This document shows positions 16,466 to 25,098 of a stretch of DNA of 64,000 nt, piece after piece. Both the position numbers and the translations under genes were made by a program. The stretch spans positions 1 through 64,000 of the forward strand of contig CAMLLD010000015.1 in NCBI GenBank assembly GCA_946480785.1, in the 5' to 3' direction. The notes below the pieces were generated by a model. It had not been told where the DNA came from, searched no databases, and saw only the letters and a program-made list of their open reading frames with translations. Numbering within the stretch: the stretch's first letter is position 1; each line of letters starts with the position of its first letter. The DNA is from an uncultured Blastocatellia bacterium. Its GTDB lineage: Bacteria > Acidobacteriota > Blastocatellia > Pyrinomonadales > Pyrinomonadaceae.

Positions 16466-17449
16466 TCACGCGCACGGAGGCACTGGACAATCAGTATCGT
16501 GTAACTCGTCAGGCGTACTCGTCGCGTGCTCGCCGCCGTACGTCGTAATCAACACCACCGACGCCACAATCACTGCCGCCGCAACCAACATCCGCATCGT
16601 CAACGGCTCGCTCGCCAGCAACCAGCCGAGAAACACCGCCACCGCCGGATTCACGTACGCATAAGTCGCAGCACGCGCGGTCGAAACGTTGCGCAGCAAA
16701 TATCCGTACGCTGTAAAACCCAGCGCGCCGAAGATCGCCAAATAAAAAAATGCCGTGATGGACACCCACGACGCACGCGCAAGGTTCAACCGGCCAAAAT
16801 CTCCAGCCAGCAAACCGAGCAACATCAAAAGCCCGCCACCAGCCAGCATCTCCATTCCCGCGCCCAGCGAAGTCGTCGTTTGGATCGGACGGCGGTTCGC
16901 GTAGACCGATCCACTCGCCCACGCGAGCGACGCAAACAACACCACGCCGGCGCCGGCCAAACCTAACCCTCCTACTTCACGACCGTCACTCAAACCGCCG
17001 CCCATCAACAACGCCACGCCGACGAGTCCGATAAACACGCCGAACAGCACCTTAGCGTTCGGACGTTTGCGAGTTATGGCCCAGTTCAACATCACGACCC
17101 ACACCGGCTCAGTTGCGACGAGCAACGCCGCCAACCCCGAAGCGATATATTTCTCAGCCCACGTAACACCGCCGTTGCCGCACAACAACAGCAGCGCACC
17201 GATCAAAAACGCGCGGCGCCACTGCGCCCACGACCAGCCGCCCTTATCACGTTTGAACTTAGCCCACGCAAACATCAGTACGCCCGCGAGTGAGAAGCGC
17301 GCGCCGGCCATCAGAAACGGCGGCAATGTCTCGATCGCGTAGCGAATGCCGAGATACGTCGACCCCCAAATGAGGTAAACGGCGGCGAACGCAATGATGA
17401 CCCTGGCGCGCGATGCACGCGGCGTCGATGCCGATTGTGTCTGTGTCAT
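16466..17449 (-). CDS. EamA-family (DMT) transporter, YedA-like
   Basis: A 327-residue, ten-helix inner-membrane protein with two EamA repeats. The first opens with VIIAFAAVYLIWGSTYLGIRYAIETLPPF and contains GVTWAEKYIASGLAALLVATEPVWV; the second begins near LAWASGSVYANRR and contains FTAYGYLLRNVSTARAATYAYVNPAVAVFLGWLL. These motifs are those of the drug/metabolite exporter YedA branch. I chose the ATG at 17449 (MTQTQSAS); the upstream in-frame start would add a non-conserved 14 residues. A CACAGATTAC repeat lies just upstream. It converges with the kinase gene. Confidence 0.88.
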   Translation of the reverse strand: MTQTQSASTPRASRARVIIAFAAVYLIWGSTYLGIRYAIETLPPFLMAGARFSLAGVLMFAWAKFKRDKGGWSWAQWRRAFLIGALLLLCGNGGVTWAEKYIASGLAALLVATEPVWVVMLNWAITRKRPNAKVLFGVFIGLVGVALLMGGGLSDGREVGGLGLAGAGVVLFASLAWASGSVYANRRPIQTTTSLGAGMEMLAGGGLLMLLGLLAGDFGRLNLARASWVSITAFFYLAIFGALGFTAYGYLLRNVSTARAATYAYVNPAVAVFLGWLLASEPLTMRMLVAAAVIVASVVLITTYGGEHATSTPDELHDTDCPVPPCA

Positions 17450-17459
17450 AGTCGAAGCC

Positions 17460-17469
17460 CACAGATTAC
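17460..17469. repeat. CACAGATTAC intergenic repeat unit
   Basis: Third occurrence of the CACAGATTAC core, about 10 nt upstream of the EamA transporter start, in the divergent gap before the response-regulator operon. Only the single half is present here, without the inverted partner seen near 31.7 kb. Confidence 0.4.
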
Positions 17470-17631
17470 ACACAACCCCGGATGTTGGCACGTCAGATGC
17501 TCAACTCGCGTGGACGGCGCGCAAAATGCCGCCGCCGTGCGTCCTCTGTGGAGTTATGCCTACCCAACATAACCCCACCGGTTTGATTTGCCCCAACCTG
17601 CCCGATCAATTCGCAGCGAGGAGAACGAAGC

Positions 17632-18045
17632 ATGCTCACCAACTCGCGCCAGAAAGCGCGACGCGTCCTGATCGCCGATGACGATCCCGTCATCCGTCAC
17701 ATGGTCACCCGATTTGTTGAAATGGAAGGTTATCAAGCCGTGGTGGCCCACGACGGCGGCGCGGCATATCGACTACTGCAAAGCGATGCAAATTTCTGCG
17801 GCGCGATCTTCGACATGGTGATGCCGCATATCGAAGGCATCGACCTGATGCGTTTCATGCGCACTGAAAAACGACTCATGCGCATTCCCGTGATGATGAT
17901 CACTTCAGAAAAAGACCTGAAGCTGCTCGCCAACAGCTTCGCCGCCGGCGTTACGATCTTCCTGCCGAAACCTTTCACCACCGAACAGTTTCAAAGCACC
18001 TTCCGCCTGTTACTTAACCAACAAACGGAGCAGCCATGTCACTAA
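17632..18045 (+). CDS. Single-domain response regulator (CheY-like)
   Basis: A 137-residue receiver domain: acidic pocket ADDD near residues 15-18, phosphoacceptor Asp61 in IFDMVMPH, a Thr/Ser switch in MMITSEK and conserved Lys113 in FLPKPF. No output domain. GAGGAG 11 nt upstream of the ATG is a good ribosome site. It is the first gene of a three-gene operon and overlaps the Hpt gene by 10 nt. Together with the downstream Hpt and receiver-GGDEF proteins it can make up a phosphorelay, but no kinase is adjacent. It diverges from the EamA exporter. Confidence 0.9.
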   Translation: MLTNSRQKARRVLIADDDPVIRHMVTRFVEMEGYQAVVAHDGGAAYRLLQSDANFCGAIFDMVMPHIEGIDLMRFMRTEKRLMRIPVMMITSEKDLKLLANSFAAGVTIFLPKPFTTEQFQSTFRLLLNQQTEQPCH

Positions 18046-18413
18046 CTCACACTGAATTAGCCGCAGTCGATCTCGCGGTGCTTGCGAGCTACGAAGAAGC
18101 ACAGATCGAAGGCGAGCCCGATTTCGTCGTCGAACTGATCGATCTCTATCTCGATGAAGTCCCGCGGCTCTTCGACACTATCCACACCTCCATCCAGAAC
18201 AACGACTCCACCACCGCCAAACGCGCGGCCCACAGTCTGCGCGGCAGCAGCGCGAATCTCGGCGTACTGCAAATCGCGGCGATCGCCGACGAACTCGAGC
18301 ACCTCGAAAACCCGTGTGGTACTTCCGCTACGCAGTTATTGCAAAGCCTGGAAAACGAGTTTCGCCGCGTCAAAGAAATTCTCACTGCGGAGCGCCGGAA
18401 TAGATCGCAATGA
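18036..18413 (+). CDS. Histidine phosphotransfer (Hpt) protein
   Basis: A 125-residue four-helix Hpt domain with phosphorylatable His66 in AAHSLRGSSANLG, the canonical motif. ELIDLYLDEVPRLFDTI is the standard preceding helix. It lies between two receiver proteins, overlapping the first by 10 nt and the second by 4 nt. This strongly suggests it passes phosphate between them, or between an unlinked hybrid kinase and the GGDEF protein. Confidence 0.9.
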   Translation: MSLTHTELAAVDLAVLASYEEAQIEGEPDFVVELIDLYLDEVPRLFDTIHTSIQNNDSTTAKRAAHSLRGSSANLGVLQIAAIADELEHLENPCGTSATQLLQSLENEFRRVKEILTAERRNRSQ

Positions 18414-19363
18414 AGATCCTGATTGCCGAGGATGATCCGGTTTCCTGTCGCATCCTCTCCGCCAATCTGAAGAAGTGGGGCCACGACGTCGTCGTCACGC
18501 ACAACGGCAACGACGCGTGGCGCGAACTGCACGCTCAAGGCGCGCCTCCGCTCGCGATTCTCGATCGACTGATGCCCGACGTCGACGGTATCGAGATCTG
18601 CCGGCAACTGCGTCGCGAAAAAACCGACACGCCCGTGCACGTCATTCTGTTAACTTCACTGAACCGCAGAGAAGATCTGCTCGGAGGTCTCGAAGCGGGC
18701 GCTGACGACTATCTCACCAAACCACTCGACACTCACGAGCTGCGCGCGCGTTTACAATCCGCCGCGCGCATCCTCGAATTACAGGAGAACCTGCGCCAGC
18801 GCGTGCGCGAGCTCGAAGCGGCGATCGCGGAACGCAAACTCGCCGAAGAAGCGTTGCGCAACCTGAGTCTCACGGACCAACTCACTGGTCTTTACAACTA
18901 CCGCGGCTTTCTCAATCTCGCCGAACATCACGCGAAGACCAGCCGCCGCACGCAAACGCGATCGCTTTTGATCTACGCCGACATGGACGGCCTTAAAGAG
19001 ATCAACGACACGTTGGGCCATCGCGCGGGTTCGACCGCGATCAGCGCAGTCGCTGATATTCTGCGGCGCACGTTTCGCGACTGCGACATCCTCGCGCGTC
19101 TCGGCGGCGATGAGTTTGCGGTGCTCGTCCCCAACATCAAACAAGCGGCGAGCACGACACTGCTCGAACGACTGGAAGGAAACCTTCGCAGTTACAACGA
19201 GGAAGCAGGCCAGGAGTTCACGGTCGCGCTCAGCATCGGCGCGGTGGAAATCGATCATGAAGAAGCGTGGCACATCGAGGACCAGATGGCGCGCGCCGAT
19301 GAAGTGATGTATCGCGAAAAGCGAAAGAAAAAAGGCCGGATGAAAGTGGCGTCAAAGACATGA
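18410..19363 (+). CDS. Receiver-GGDEF diguanylate cyclase (PleD/WspR-like)
   Basis: A 317-residue protein. The receiver domain (about 1-120) has Asp52 in ILDRLMP and Lys104 in YLTKPL. A coiled-coil linker (about 122-150) follows, then a GGDEF domain (about 152-317) with SLTDQLTGLYNYRGF, an intact active-site GGDEF at 232-236, and an inhibitory-site RDCD exactly five residues upstream. All features needed for phosphorylation-controlled, product-inhibited c-di-GMP synthesis are present. Last gene of the operon; a strong hairpin terminator begins at the stop codon. No c-di-GMP receptor or phosphodiesterase lies in the window. Confidence 0.93.
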   Translation: MKILIAEDDPVSCRILSANLKKWGHDVVVTHNGNDAWRELHAQGAPPLAILDRLMPDVDGIEICRQLRREKTDTPVHVILLTSLNRREDLLGGLEAGADDYLTKPLDTHELRARLQSAARILELQENLRQRVRELEAAIAERKLAEEALRNLSLTDQLTGLYNYRGFLNLAEHHAKTSRRTQTRSLLIYADMDGLKEINDTLGHRAGSTAISAVADILRRTFRDCDILARLGGDEFAVLVPNIKQAASTTLLERLEGNLRSYNEEAGQEFTVALSIGAVEIDHEEAWHIEDQMARADEVMYREKRKKKGRMKVASKT

Positions 19364-19389
19364 AAAGGCCCGCCGGTTAGCGGGCCTTT
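19364..19389. terminator. Bidirectional rho-independent terminator
   Basis: Perfect 10-bp stem AAAGGCCCGC/GCGGGCCTTT with a six-base loop, A-rich on one side and T-rich on the other. It lies between the diguanylate cyclase operon and the convergent small secreted protein, serving both. Confidence 0.9.
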
Positions 19390-19392
19390 CGG

Positions 19393-19587
19393 TTATGGTT
19401 TCTTGGGTTTGTCCGGCTTGGGACGATTGTTGTTTTGCGGCGGGGGCCGGTTGTCTTTGCGATTCTCAATGACAACCACAGGTTCTTTGGGCGGCCGCTT
19501 GTCCTGATCCTTTCGCTGCGCAAACGCGCAAACCGATGCGACGACCAGTATCACCAGCACCACAATTTGTCGCACCAACCTCATCAT
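19393..19587 (-). CDS. Small secreted Pro/Lys/Asn-rich peptide
   Basis: A 64-residue protein: signal peptide MMRLVRQIVVLVILVVASVCAFA followed by a 40-residue low-complexity tail rich in Arg, Lys, Pro and Asn (RKDQDKRPPK, NNNRPKPDKPKKP). There is no recognisable domain. It reads toward the shared terminator and has its own upstream gap of nearly 200 bp containing no other gene. It could be a periplasmic polycation. The signal peptide and terminator placement argue for a real gene. Confidence 0.6.
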   Translation of the reverse strand: MMRLVRQIVVLVILVVASVCAFAQRKDQDKRPPKEPVVVIENRKDNRPPPQNNNRPKPDKPKKP

Positions 19588-19775
19588 TTTAGCCGTTGCC
19601 TCCTCATGCTATTTGCGCGCATGGGAGGGAGAAAGAGACGCGCCGTCACGAAAGGCTGCAATATAAATGCCACAAAGGATCGAGCGCCGCGGGCGCGTAT
19701 TTACGCGGAAAGTCTAACAACTCACGCCCAAATTCGCACGGTTTCGAGTTAGGTCGCACCTTATCGTGCAAGGCT

Positions 19776-21995
19776 TTACCGCCTCACTGTGACACTGAGA
19801 GTTCCAATATTCCCGCTCGTATCGTAGCTTCTCAACGAGATCGTGTGCTCGCCGGGGCCGAGCCCGCTGAATTCCACCGTGTACGTTTCGTGTCCGCTAT
19901 CGGCGATCCCGTCGTCCGGAAAAACCGGAATCCACGTCGCGCCGTCGAGGCTCGCGTCCGCCTTTTTGATCTTGCCGGTCGCGTCGTCAACTGAAAACAC
20001 GAGCCGTACCGCGTCGCGATTCAACTGCGGTTGGCCCACGGCTTTGACGACCGGCGGCGTATTATCGATGTCTATCGGTTCGCTCAAACGTTCGCCCGTC
20101 AGCTTCTGTCCCGGCGGATTGTCCGGCGCGTCTGACGCGACGACCTTGATGATGTAACGTCCGTCGGCGAGCGCCGCGCCGTCGATCGTGTAAAAGTTTT
20201 CGCGCAGATTGTCCTTCAACAAGCGGAACGTCTGTTCGTTGAGAGCGCGATAATAGATCGCGTATTCGAGCGTATCGGAATTGCGATCTTCAGCCTGCCA
20301 TTGAAACGAGCGCGCGCCGCGTTGATAGAAACGACGCGGCGGCACTTGCGCCACTGGTCCAAACACCGACGGATCGAGACCCGATGATTCGACGTTGGGA
20401 TCCACTGTCGTCTGCGTCATCTGTTGTAGACCAACACCGACCGGCAACACCGTGATCGACAAAACTTCCGGCGCGACGTTGCGCGGCAGATAAGCGACAC
20501 TCACGTCTTCGAGCCAGGCCGGAGTTGATGCTGAAGCGCCGGAGCGCACGGTCGCGCGCCACTGAATGAAACGAGCGCGCGGACTCGCGATCTGGTTTCC
20601 TTCCGGATCGCGATACCCCGCGCTCCAATCACTCCACGTTGCATCGGGCCGTTCACCGTTGCCGGTGCGCGTTTGCACTTCAACCGCGCCCGTGCCGCGC
20701 CACCAGATACGGCCCCACGAAGCCGTCAGCTTTGCATCTCGCACCGGCGACTCGTACGTTCCTTCGTTGACGAGTTCATTGCCGAAGCGAAACAGTTTTC
20801 CCTGGTTGCTCGAGGCCGCGTAGACCTGGTTGTTCCTCACGAGCAGCGACGAGATCTGTCCTTCGGGAGATTGCAGCAGCAACGTGTCGCGCCCGTCGTT
20901 CGTGACGGAATAGATGCGTCCCTTGTCGGCAGTGCCAATCAACACGCTGCCCGGTTGCAACGACGGAGCGATCGCGAAAGCGGTTACAGTCGGCGAACTC
21001 CAGACAACGTCGGTCGCGCCGTCGGGAAGAATGCGAAACACCGCACTGCGCGCGTTGGAAAGATCGCTGCGGCTGCGCGTCGTTCCGGTTTGGTTTTGCA
21101 GCGGTTGTCCGCTCTCGTCGATCGCGGTGATCGTGACGGACGTGGTCGTCGTTGTGGTATCGGTTGGCTGCGGTGTCGGCGCAGGCGACGTCGAGGGAGC
21201 GCGCGCAGTTGAAGCGGCGTCGCTCAGTGCGAGCGCGTAGATCGAACCATCGGCCGCGGGCGCGAGCGCGTGAATCTCGCGGAGTTGCGTGTCGAACAAA
21301 GCGAACGTTTTGCCTTCGGGCGACACACGCAAAACGAGGCCACCTGAATCTGTGCCGGCGATCAGGTCTCCGTTGGGCGTTACCGCAAGCGAGATGACGT
21401 GCGTTTGCGTCGTGTTCACGAGCAACGACGACTCGGGCGTCGCGCCCGCTGTTTTCACGCGATAGAGCTTGCCGCTGTCGCCCGTGCCGACCGCGAGCGA
21501 ACCGTCGTTCATCACTGCCAACGACCAGATGTACTTGTCGCCGGGATCGAAGTAGACGTCTGCTTTGCCGTCCGCGCCGATGCGATAGACCTTGCCGTCG
21601 GGCGACGTGCCGGCGAACACCGAACCATCGCGTCCGATCGCGAGTGCGGTGACGTCGAGCTCCGGCGCATCGTACAACAGCGAGCCGGCGCCGTTCGCAG
21701 TGATCTTGAAAGTCTTGCCGTCGTGACCGGTGCCGAGATAGACGTTGCCCTGGTTATCGATCGCGGTGGACCAAACGTATGTCTGCTGCGTGTTGAAAAC
21801 TTCGTTGAGCTTCGGCGCGAGCATCAACACGCCCGTGTCGCTGATCGAAACGCCTCGCGCATCGCCTTTGAGCAGTTCGGTGCGGCCGCTGGTTTCCCAG
21901 AGCACCGGTTGTCCCGCGCGCGCGCCCGCGAACGCGAGCAGCACGAGCAGACAGGTAGTTACGACGGGGATGCTTCTTCGTGTTTTGGTGATCAT
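19776..21995 (-). CDS. Secreted beta-propeller protein with C-terminal Ig-like domains
   Basis: A 739-residue protein with a signal peptide (to about residue 27, ARAGQP). Repeated propeller blades follow: VYLGTGHDGKTFKI, VFAGTSPDGKVYRI, LAVGTGDSGKLYRV, LIAGTDSGGLVLRV and VLIGTADKGRIYSV, each an NHL/two-component-propeller-like G-T-x-x-G-K-x-Y strand. A Thr/Pro-rich insert near residue 275 splits the propeller. The C-terminal third contains fibronectin-III/Ig-like segments (ARSFQWQAEDRNSDTLEYAIYYR, and VEFSGLGPGEHTISLRSYDTSGN). It is probably a cell-surface binding protein. It sits last in a six-gene minus-strand run, 7 nt after moeB/thiF. Confidence 0.78.
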   Translation of the reverse strand: MITKTRRSIPVVTTCLLVLLAFAGARAGQPVLWETSGRTELLKGDARGVSISDTGVLMLAPKLNEVFNTQQTYVWSTAIDNQGNVYLGTGHDGKTFKITANGAGSLLYDAPELDVTALAIGRDGSVFAGTSPDGKVYRIGADGKADVYFDPGDKYIWSLAVMNDGSLAVGTGDSGKLYRVKTAGATPESSLLVNTTQTHVISLAVTPNGDLIAGTDSGGLVLRVSPEGKTFALFDTQLREIHALAPAADGSIYALALSDAASTARAPSTSPAPTPQPTDTTTTTTSVTITAIDESGQPLQNQTGTTRSRSDLSNARSAVFRILPDGATDVVWSSPTVTAFAIAPSLQPGSVLIGTADKGRIYSVTNDGRDTLLLQSPEGQISSLLVRNNQVYAASSNQGKLFRFGNELVNEGTYESPVRDAKLTASWGRIWWRGTGAVEVQTRTGNGERPDATWSDWSAGYRDPEGNQIASPRARFIQWRATVRSGASASTPAWLEDVSVAYLPRNVAPEVLSITVLPVGVGLQQMTQTTVDPNVESSGLDPSVFGPVAQVPPRRFYQRGARSFQWQAEDRNSDTLEYAIYYRALNEQTFRLLKDNLRENFYTIDGAALADGRYIIKVVASDAPDNPPGQKLTGERLSEPIDIDNTPPVVKAVGQPQLNRDAVRLVFSVDDATGKIKKADASLDGATWIPVFPDDGIADSGHETYTVEFSGLGPGEHTISLRSYDTSGNIGTLSVTVRR

Positions 21996-22002
21996 CGTTT
22001 GG

Positions 22003-23022
22003 TCAGTTTCCTATGTACTTGGCGTAGAGCGAACGGGCCGTCGCGATTTGGTCCGTGCCGCGCACGATTGAGCGCGCATCCTGAAAAACGGTCAGCTCGA
22101 ATGGTCCAGTCTTAAAGCGCAAGAGATATTCATTGAACTTCACGTCGCCCGAGGGTCGCAGCCGTTCGGCAAGCGACGAGAAGTTAACGGTAGTTGGTTG
22201 CGAAGGAGAGATCTGAATGGCGTCGCGACCGCAGAGCACGGCGGCAGTTTCGGCTGACGTGGGCGAAAGAGTTTCGAACTGGCCCAGGCCGCAGGTCGGA
22301 CAGTCCGGATGCGGCGCGGCGAGTTTGATCTTGCGCCACTCGTTTTGCCAGACGTCGAATTGCATCAGCGAGCCGTGAAGATCGTCGAAGTTTTCGGTCA
22401 GGAGTTTAAGTGCTTCGGCGACCTGGACCGCGGAGACGATGTTGATGATCGGCATGATCACGCCGGCGGTGTCGCAGGTTGGGGCACTCGCCGCGGGTGG
22501 CGCTTCTTCGAACACGCAACGCAAGCAGGCGGTTTGTTGCGGGCGAATCGTCATCGTGACGCCGTATGAGCCGACGGCCGCGCCGTAAATCCAGTTCGTT
22601 TCATGCTTCACGCAAGCGTCATTGATGAGATAACGCGTCGCGAAGTTGTCGGTGCCGTCGAGGACGAGATCGCAGTCCGCGATCAACTGTTCGATGTTTG
22701 AGTGATTGACGTCGGCGACGTGTGGTTCGATCTCAATGCTGGAGTTGATCTGGCGCAGATGGTTGGCGGCGGCGATGGCTTTCGGCAGACGCTTCTCGGC
22801 GTCGGTTTCGGTGAACATCGTCTGGCGTTGCAGGTTTGAAGGCTCGACGAAGTCGCGATCGACGATGCGGATGCGACCGACACCGGCGCGACAGAGCGAT
22901 TCGGCGTGCGCGGTACCGAGTGCGCCGCAACCGACGATCAGCACACGCGTCGCGAGGAGTTTGCGCTGTCCTTCTTCACCGATCGGATTGAACAGGATTT
23001 GTCGGCTATAGCGATCGTTCAC
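22003..23022 (-). CDS. MoeB/ThiF-family sulfur-carrier adenylyltransferase
   Basis: A 339-residue E1-like enzyme. It opens with RYSRQILFNPIGEEGQ, the family hallmark. It has an ATP-binding GCGALG (31-36), a catalytic Asp in DGTDNFATRYL, an active-site Cys183 in APTCDTAG, and a zinc site from two Cys pairs (C166/C169 and C241/C244). The last 80 residues form the small MoeB/ThiF C-terminal domain instead of a rhodanese. Such enzymes adenylate the C-terminus of MoaD, ThiS or related sulfur carriers for molybdopterin, thiamine or tRNA thiolation. No carrier gene is near, so the pathway cannot be chosen. It lies in a minus-strand run, 25 nt after aroDE. Confidence 0.87.
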   Translation of the reverse strand: MNDRYSRQILFNPIGEEGQRKLLATRVLIVGCGALGTAHAESLCRAGVGRIRIVDRDFVEPSNLQRQTMFTETDAEKRLPKAIAAANHLRQINSSIEIEPHVADVNHSNIEQLIADCDLVLDGTDNFATRYLINDACVKHETNWIYGAAVGSYGVTMTIRPQQTACLRCVFEEAPPAASAPTCDTAGVIMPIINIVSAVQVAEALKLLTENFDDLHGSLMQFDVWQNEWRKIKLAAPHPDCPTCGLGQFETLSPTSAETAAVLCGRDAIQISPSQPTTVNFSSLAERLRPSGDVKFNEYLLRFKTGPFELTVFQDARSIVRGTDQIATARSLYAKYIGN

Positions 23023-23047
23023 TGCGGTTTCAGTATAACAGGAACGA

Positions 23048-24520
23048 TCAACGCCGGAGAGCGGCTAGGCCCGCGTCGTACATGAGTGTCGCTGCGGGCG
23101 ACTTTCCCGTCCATAGTTGGAACTGAAGCTCGGCTTGAGTCGCGAGCATCTCTAGCCCCCCGAGCGTTTCGGAGCCGGCTTCGCGCGCCTCTTTCAGGAA
23201 CTGCGTTTCGATCGGGTTGTAGACGAGATCGTAGACCAGCTTCGCCCCACCTAGCTGATCCGCTACAGCGATCGTCCGTCCGACAAGTTCTCCCGAACCG
23301 ACCGGGGTGGTGTTGATGACCACGTCGTAGTCTCTGAACGAGGCGTCTTGGACCGGCTCAAACGTCACGTTGAACTCGGTCGCCAACGCTTCAACGTTGG
23401 GTCGAGTGCGCGCAAACAGCGCCACTTTCGCGTGTTCCTTTTTCAACGCCCACACCGCCGCGCGCGCTGCGCCACCTGCCCCAATCACCGCCACCGACAA
23501 ACCACTCAAAGACCCGACGCGTTTGCGCAATGGCTCGATCAGTCCGTGAACGTCCGTGTTATATCCACGTAGCTCGTCGCCTTCGACTACGATCGTATTA
23601 ACCGCGCCAATCTCCTGCGCTTCCGGCTCGATCCAATCGAGCAACTTCATCACGCTGGATTTATGCGGCGCGGTCACACTCAACCCGCGCAAGTTCCAAT
23701 CAAGCTCGCGCGTCCGCGGGTGGACCATGCGCGCAATGAACGACTCGACATCGCGTACTTCCAGCGGCAGATAAACTCCATTGACGCCTTCCGCCGCGAA
23801 CGCAGCGTTGTGCATGTGCGGTGAGACGGAGTGCGTGACCGGCAGTCCCACCAATCCGCAGATCATCGTGTCGTCGTTGATGTCGTCGATGCGATAAACC
23901 GAACGAAGCTGTCGCGCGTTGACCTGGCCCGGCGCCGTGGCGCTCTCGTCTTCTAAAGATCCGTACGTCAGAAACGAGCCACGTGCTGGGCCGAGAATCC
24001 GCGTCGCCACACCCGCGTCACCCATCGCGATCGCAATGAGGTTGCGACCCTCGTTTCGCGCCCGGTCCAACAAACGAAAGATGCGGATGCAATCAGTAAT
24101 CTCCGTTGCCTGCACCGCGATCTTCACGACGTGCGCAGGCGTCGCCGCTAGTCGTTCGTAGAGTTGTTCCAGATCCTCAGGAACACCACTGAAGTCGTGA
24201 TGCGAAACGATTACTCTTGCCCAATCATTAACAGCGAGGTCAGATTCAATATCGAAGAGGGTTCTTAGATCGGATCTCCAATCCCCATTCCAAAAAGTCT
24301 TCCGTTCAGCGCGACTCAGAACACGGTGACCGCCCTGTTCGGACGGCCGAAACGTCAGGATTATTGGAGCCGCTTGTGTACGGTTGATGGATTCAAGGCA
24401 GGTGATGAGTTCACTTTCCTCAACGAGACAATCAAGCCGCAGCTCAATAATATCTGCCACTTCGCGCGCGCGCGTGCACGCTGCCCTGACGTCCGCAAAA
24501 CTCTTCGCGCAGACCGGCAC
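23048..24520 (-). CDS. aroDE: Bifunctional 3-dehydroquinate dehydratase / shikimate dehydrogenase
   Basis: A 490-residue fusion. The N-terminal type I dehydroquinase (about 1-210) has the catalytic pair His107/108 in VSHHDF and Schiff-base Lys133 in VKIAVQA. The C-terminal shikimate dehydrogenase (about 218-490) has LPVTHSVSPHMHN for substrate binding, catalytic Lys287 in SVTAPHK and Asp323 in YNTDVHG, and the NADPH-binding GAGGAARA. It performs steps 3 and 4 of the shikimate pathway, as the plant and chlamydial fusions do. The start is a GTG. It lies between a zinc-ribbon membrane protein and the ThiF-like gene in one minus-strand run. Confidence 0.93.
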   Translation of the reverse strand: MPVCAKSFADVRAACTRAREVADIIELRLDCLVEESELITCLESINRTQAAPIILTFRPSEQGGHRVLSRAERKTFWNGDWRSDLRTLFDIESDLAVNDWARVIVSHHDFSGVPEDLEQLYERLAATPAHVVKIAVQATEITDCIRIFRLLDRARNEGRNLIAIAMGDAGVATRILGPARGSFLTYGSLEDESATAPGQVNARQLRSVYRIDDINDDTMICGLVGLPVTHSVSPHMHNAAFAAEGVNGVYLPLEVRDVESFIARMVHPRTRELDWNLRGLSVTAPHKSSVMKLLDWIEPEAQEIGAVNTIVVEGDELRGYNTDVHGLIEPLRKRVGSLSGLSVAVIGAGGAARAAVWALKKEHAKVALFARTRPNVEALATEFNVTFEPVQDASFRDYDVVINTTPVGSGELVGRTIAVADQLGGAKLVYDLVYNPIETQFLKEAREAGSETLGGLEMLATQAELQFQLWTGKSPAATLMYDAGLAALRR

Positions 24521-24552
24521 ACATACGCGGGTTCTTGTGCTTCTTTGTGGCT

Positions 24553-25098
24553 CTATTTTCGTTCCTGAGTTTCGAGGTGTCTCGTGGGTGCTTCAACTCC
24601 GAGATGGCGGGTCGTTCCTTCAGTCACACTCGGCACCGGCGGATGAAGTTCGCCGGTTCTGCGCGGCAACTGCGGCGGCGTCACGGGCGCCGATTGCATC
24701 ACCGGCGCGGACTGCATCAACGGCAGGCGCGGCGGCATCATCGCCTCGCGCTTCTCTCGTTCTTTAAGACGCATAAACTGCGCGACGCCCTTGGCCATCA
24801 GCGAAAACGCCGGAATCAACATCCAGAACCACCACGTCGCGCCGATCGATCGCGACAAAGCAATCGCGATGATCAGAAACGCCACGCCCATGAACATGCT
24901 TTTCATCGCCGACTCAAGCGTCAACGGCTTACCGCGCTTTCCCGGTTTATAGTCTTCTTCGAGCAGCTCCTGCGGGTGTGGTTGCGGTTGGACCATCTGC
25001 CCCGTCAACGCCTGAGGAACGAGACTGATGTTTGCTCCACAGACGCGGCAGAAACTCGCGCCTTCGAGATTTTGCGTTGCGCATTTAGGACAGAACAT
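24553..25098 (-). CDS. Zinc-ribbon membrane protein
   Basis: A 181-residue protein. The N-terminal zinc ribbon is MFCPKCATQN...FCRVCG (two CxxC knuckles), then comes a Pro/Gln-rich linker and two membrane helices (about 70-88 and 90-108; GVAFLIIAIALSRSIGATWWFWMLIPAFSLMAKG). The charged, Pro-rich cytoplasmic tail contains a short internal duplication (MQSAPVMQSAPV). It is a common acidobacterial hypothetical with no known function. It overlaps the rRNA methyltransferase gene by 14 nt, so it is translated from the same message. Confidence 0.75.
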   Translation of the reverse strand: MFCPKCATQNLEGASFCRVCGANISLVPQALTGQMVQPQPHPQELLEEDYKPGKRGKPLTLESAMKSMFMGVAFLIIAIALSRSIGATWWFWMLIPAFSLMAKGVAQFMRLKEREKREAMMPPRLPLMQSAPVMQSAPVTPPQLPRRTGELHPPVPSVTEGTTRHLGVEAPTRHLETQERK

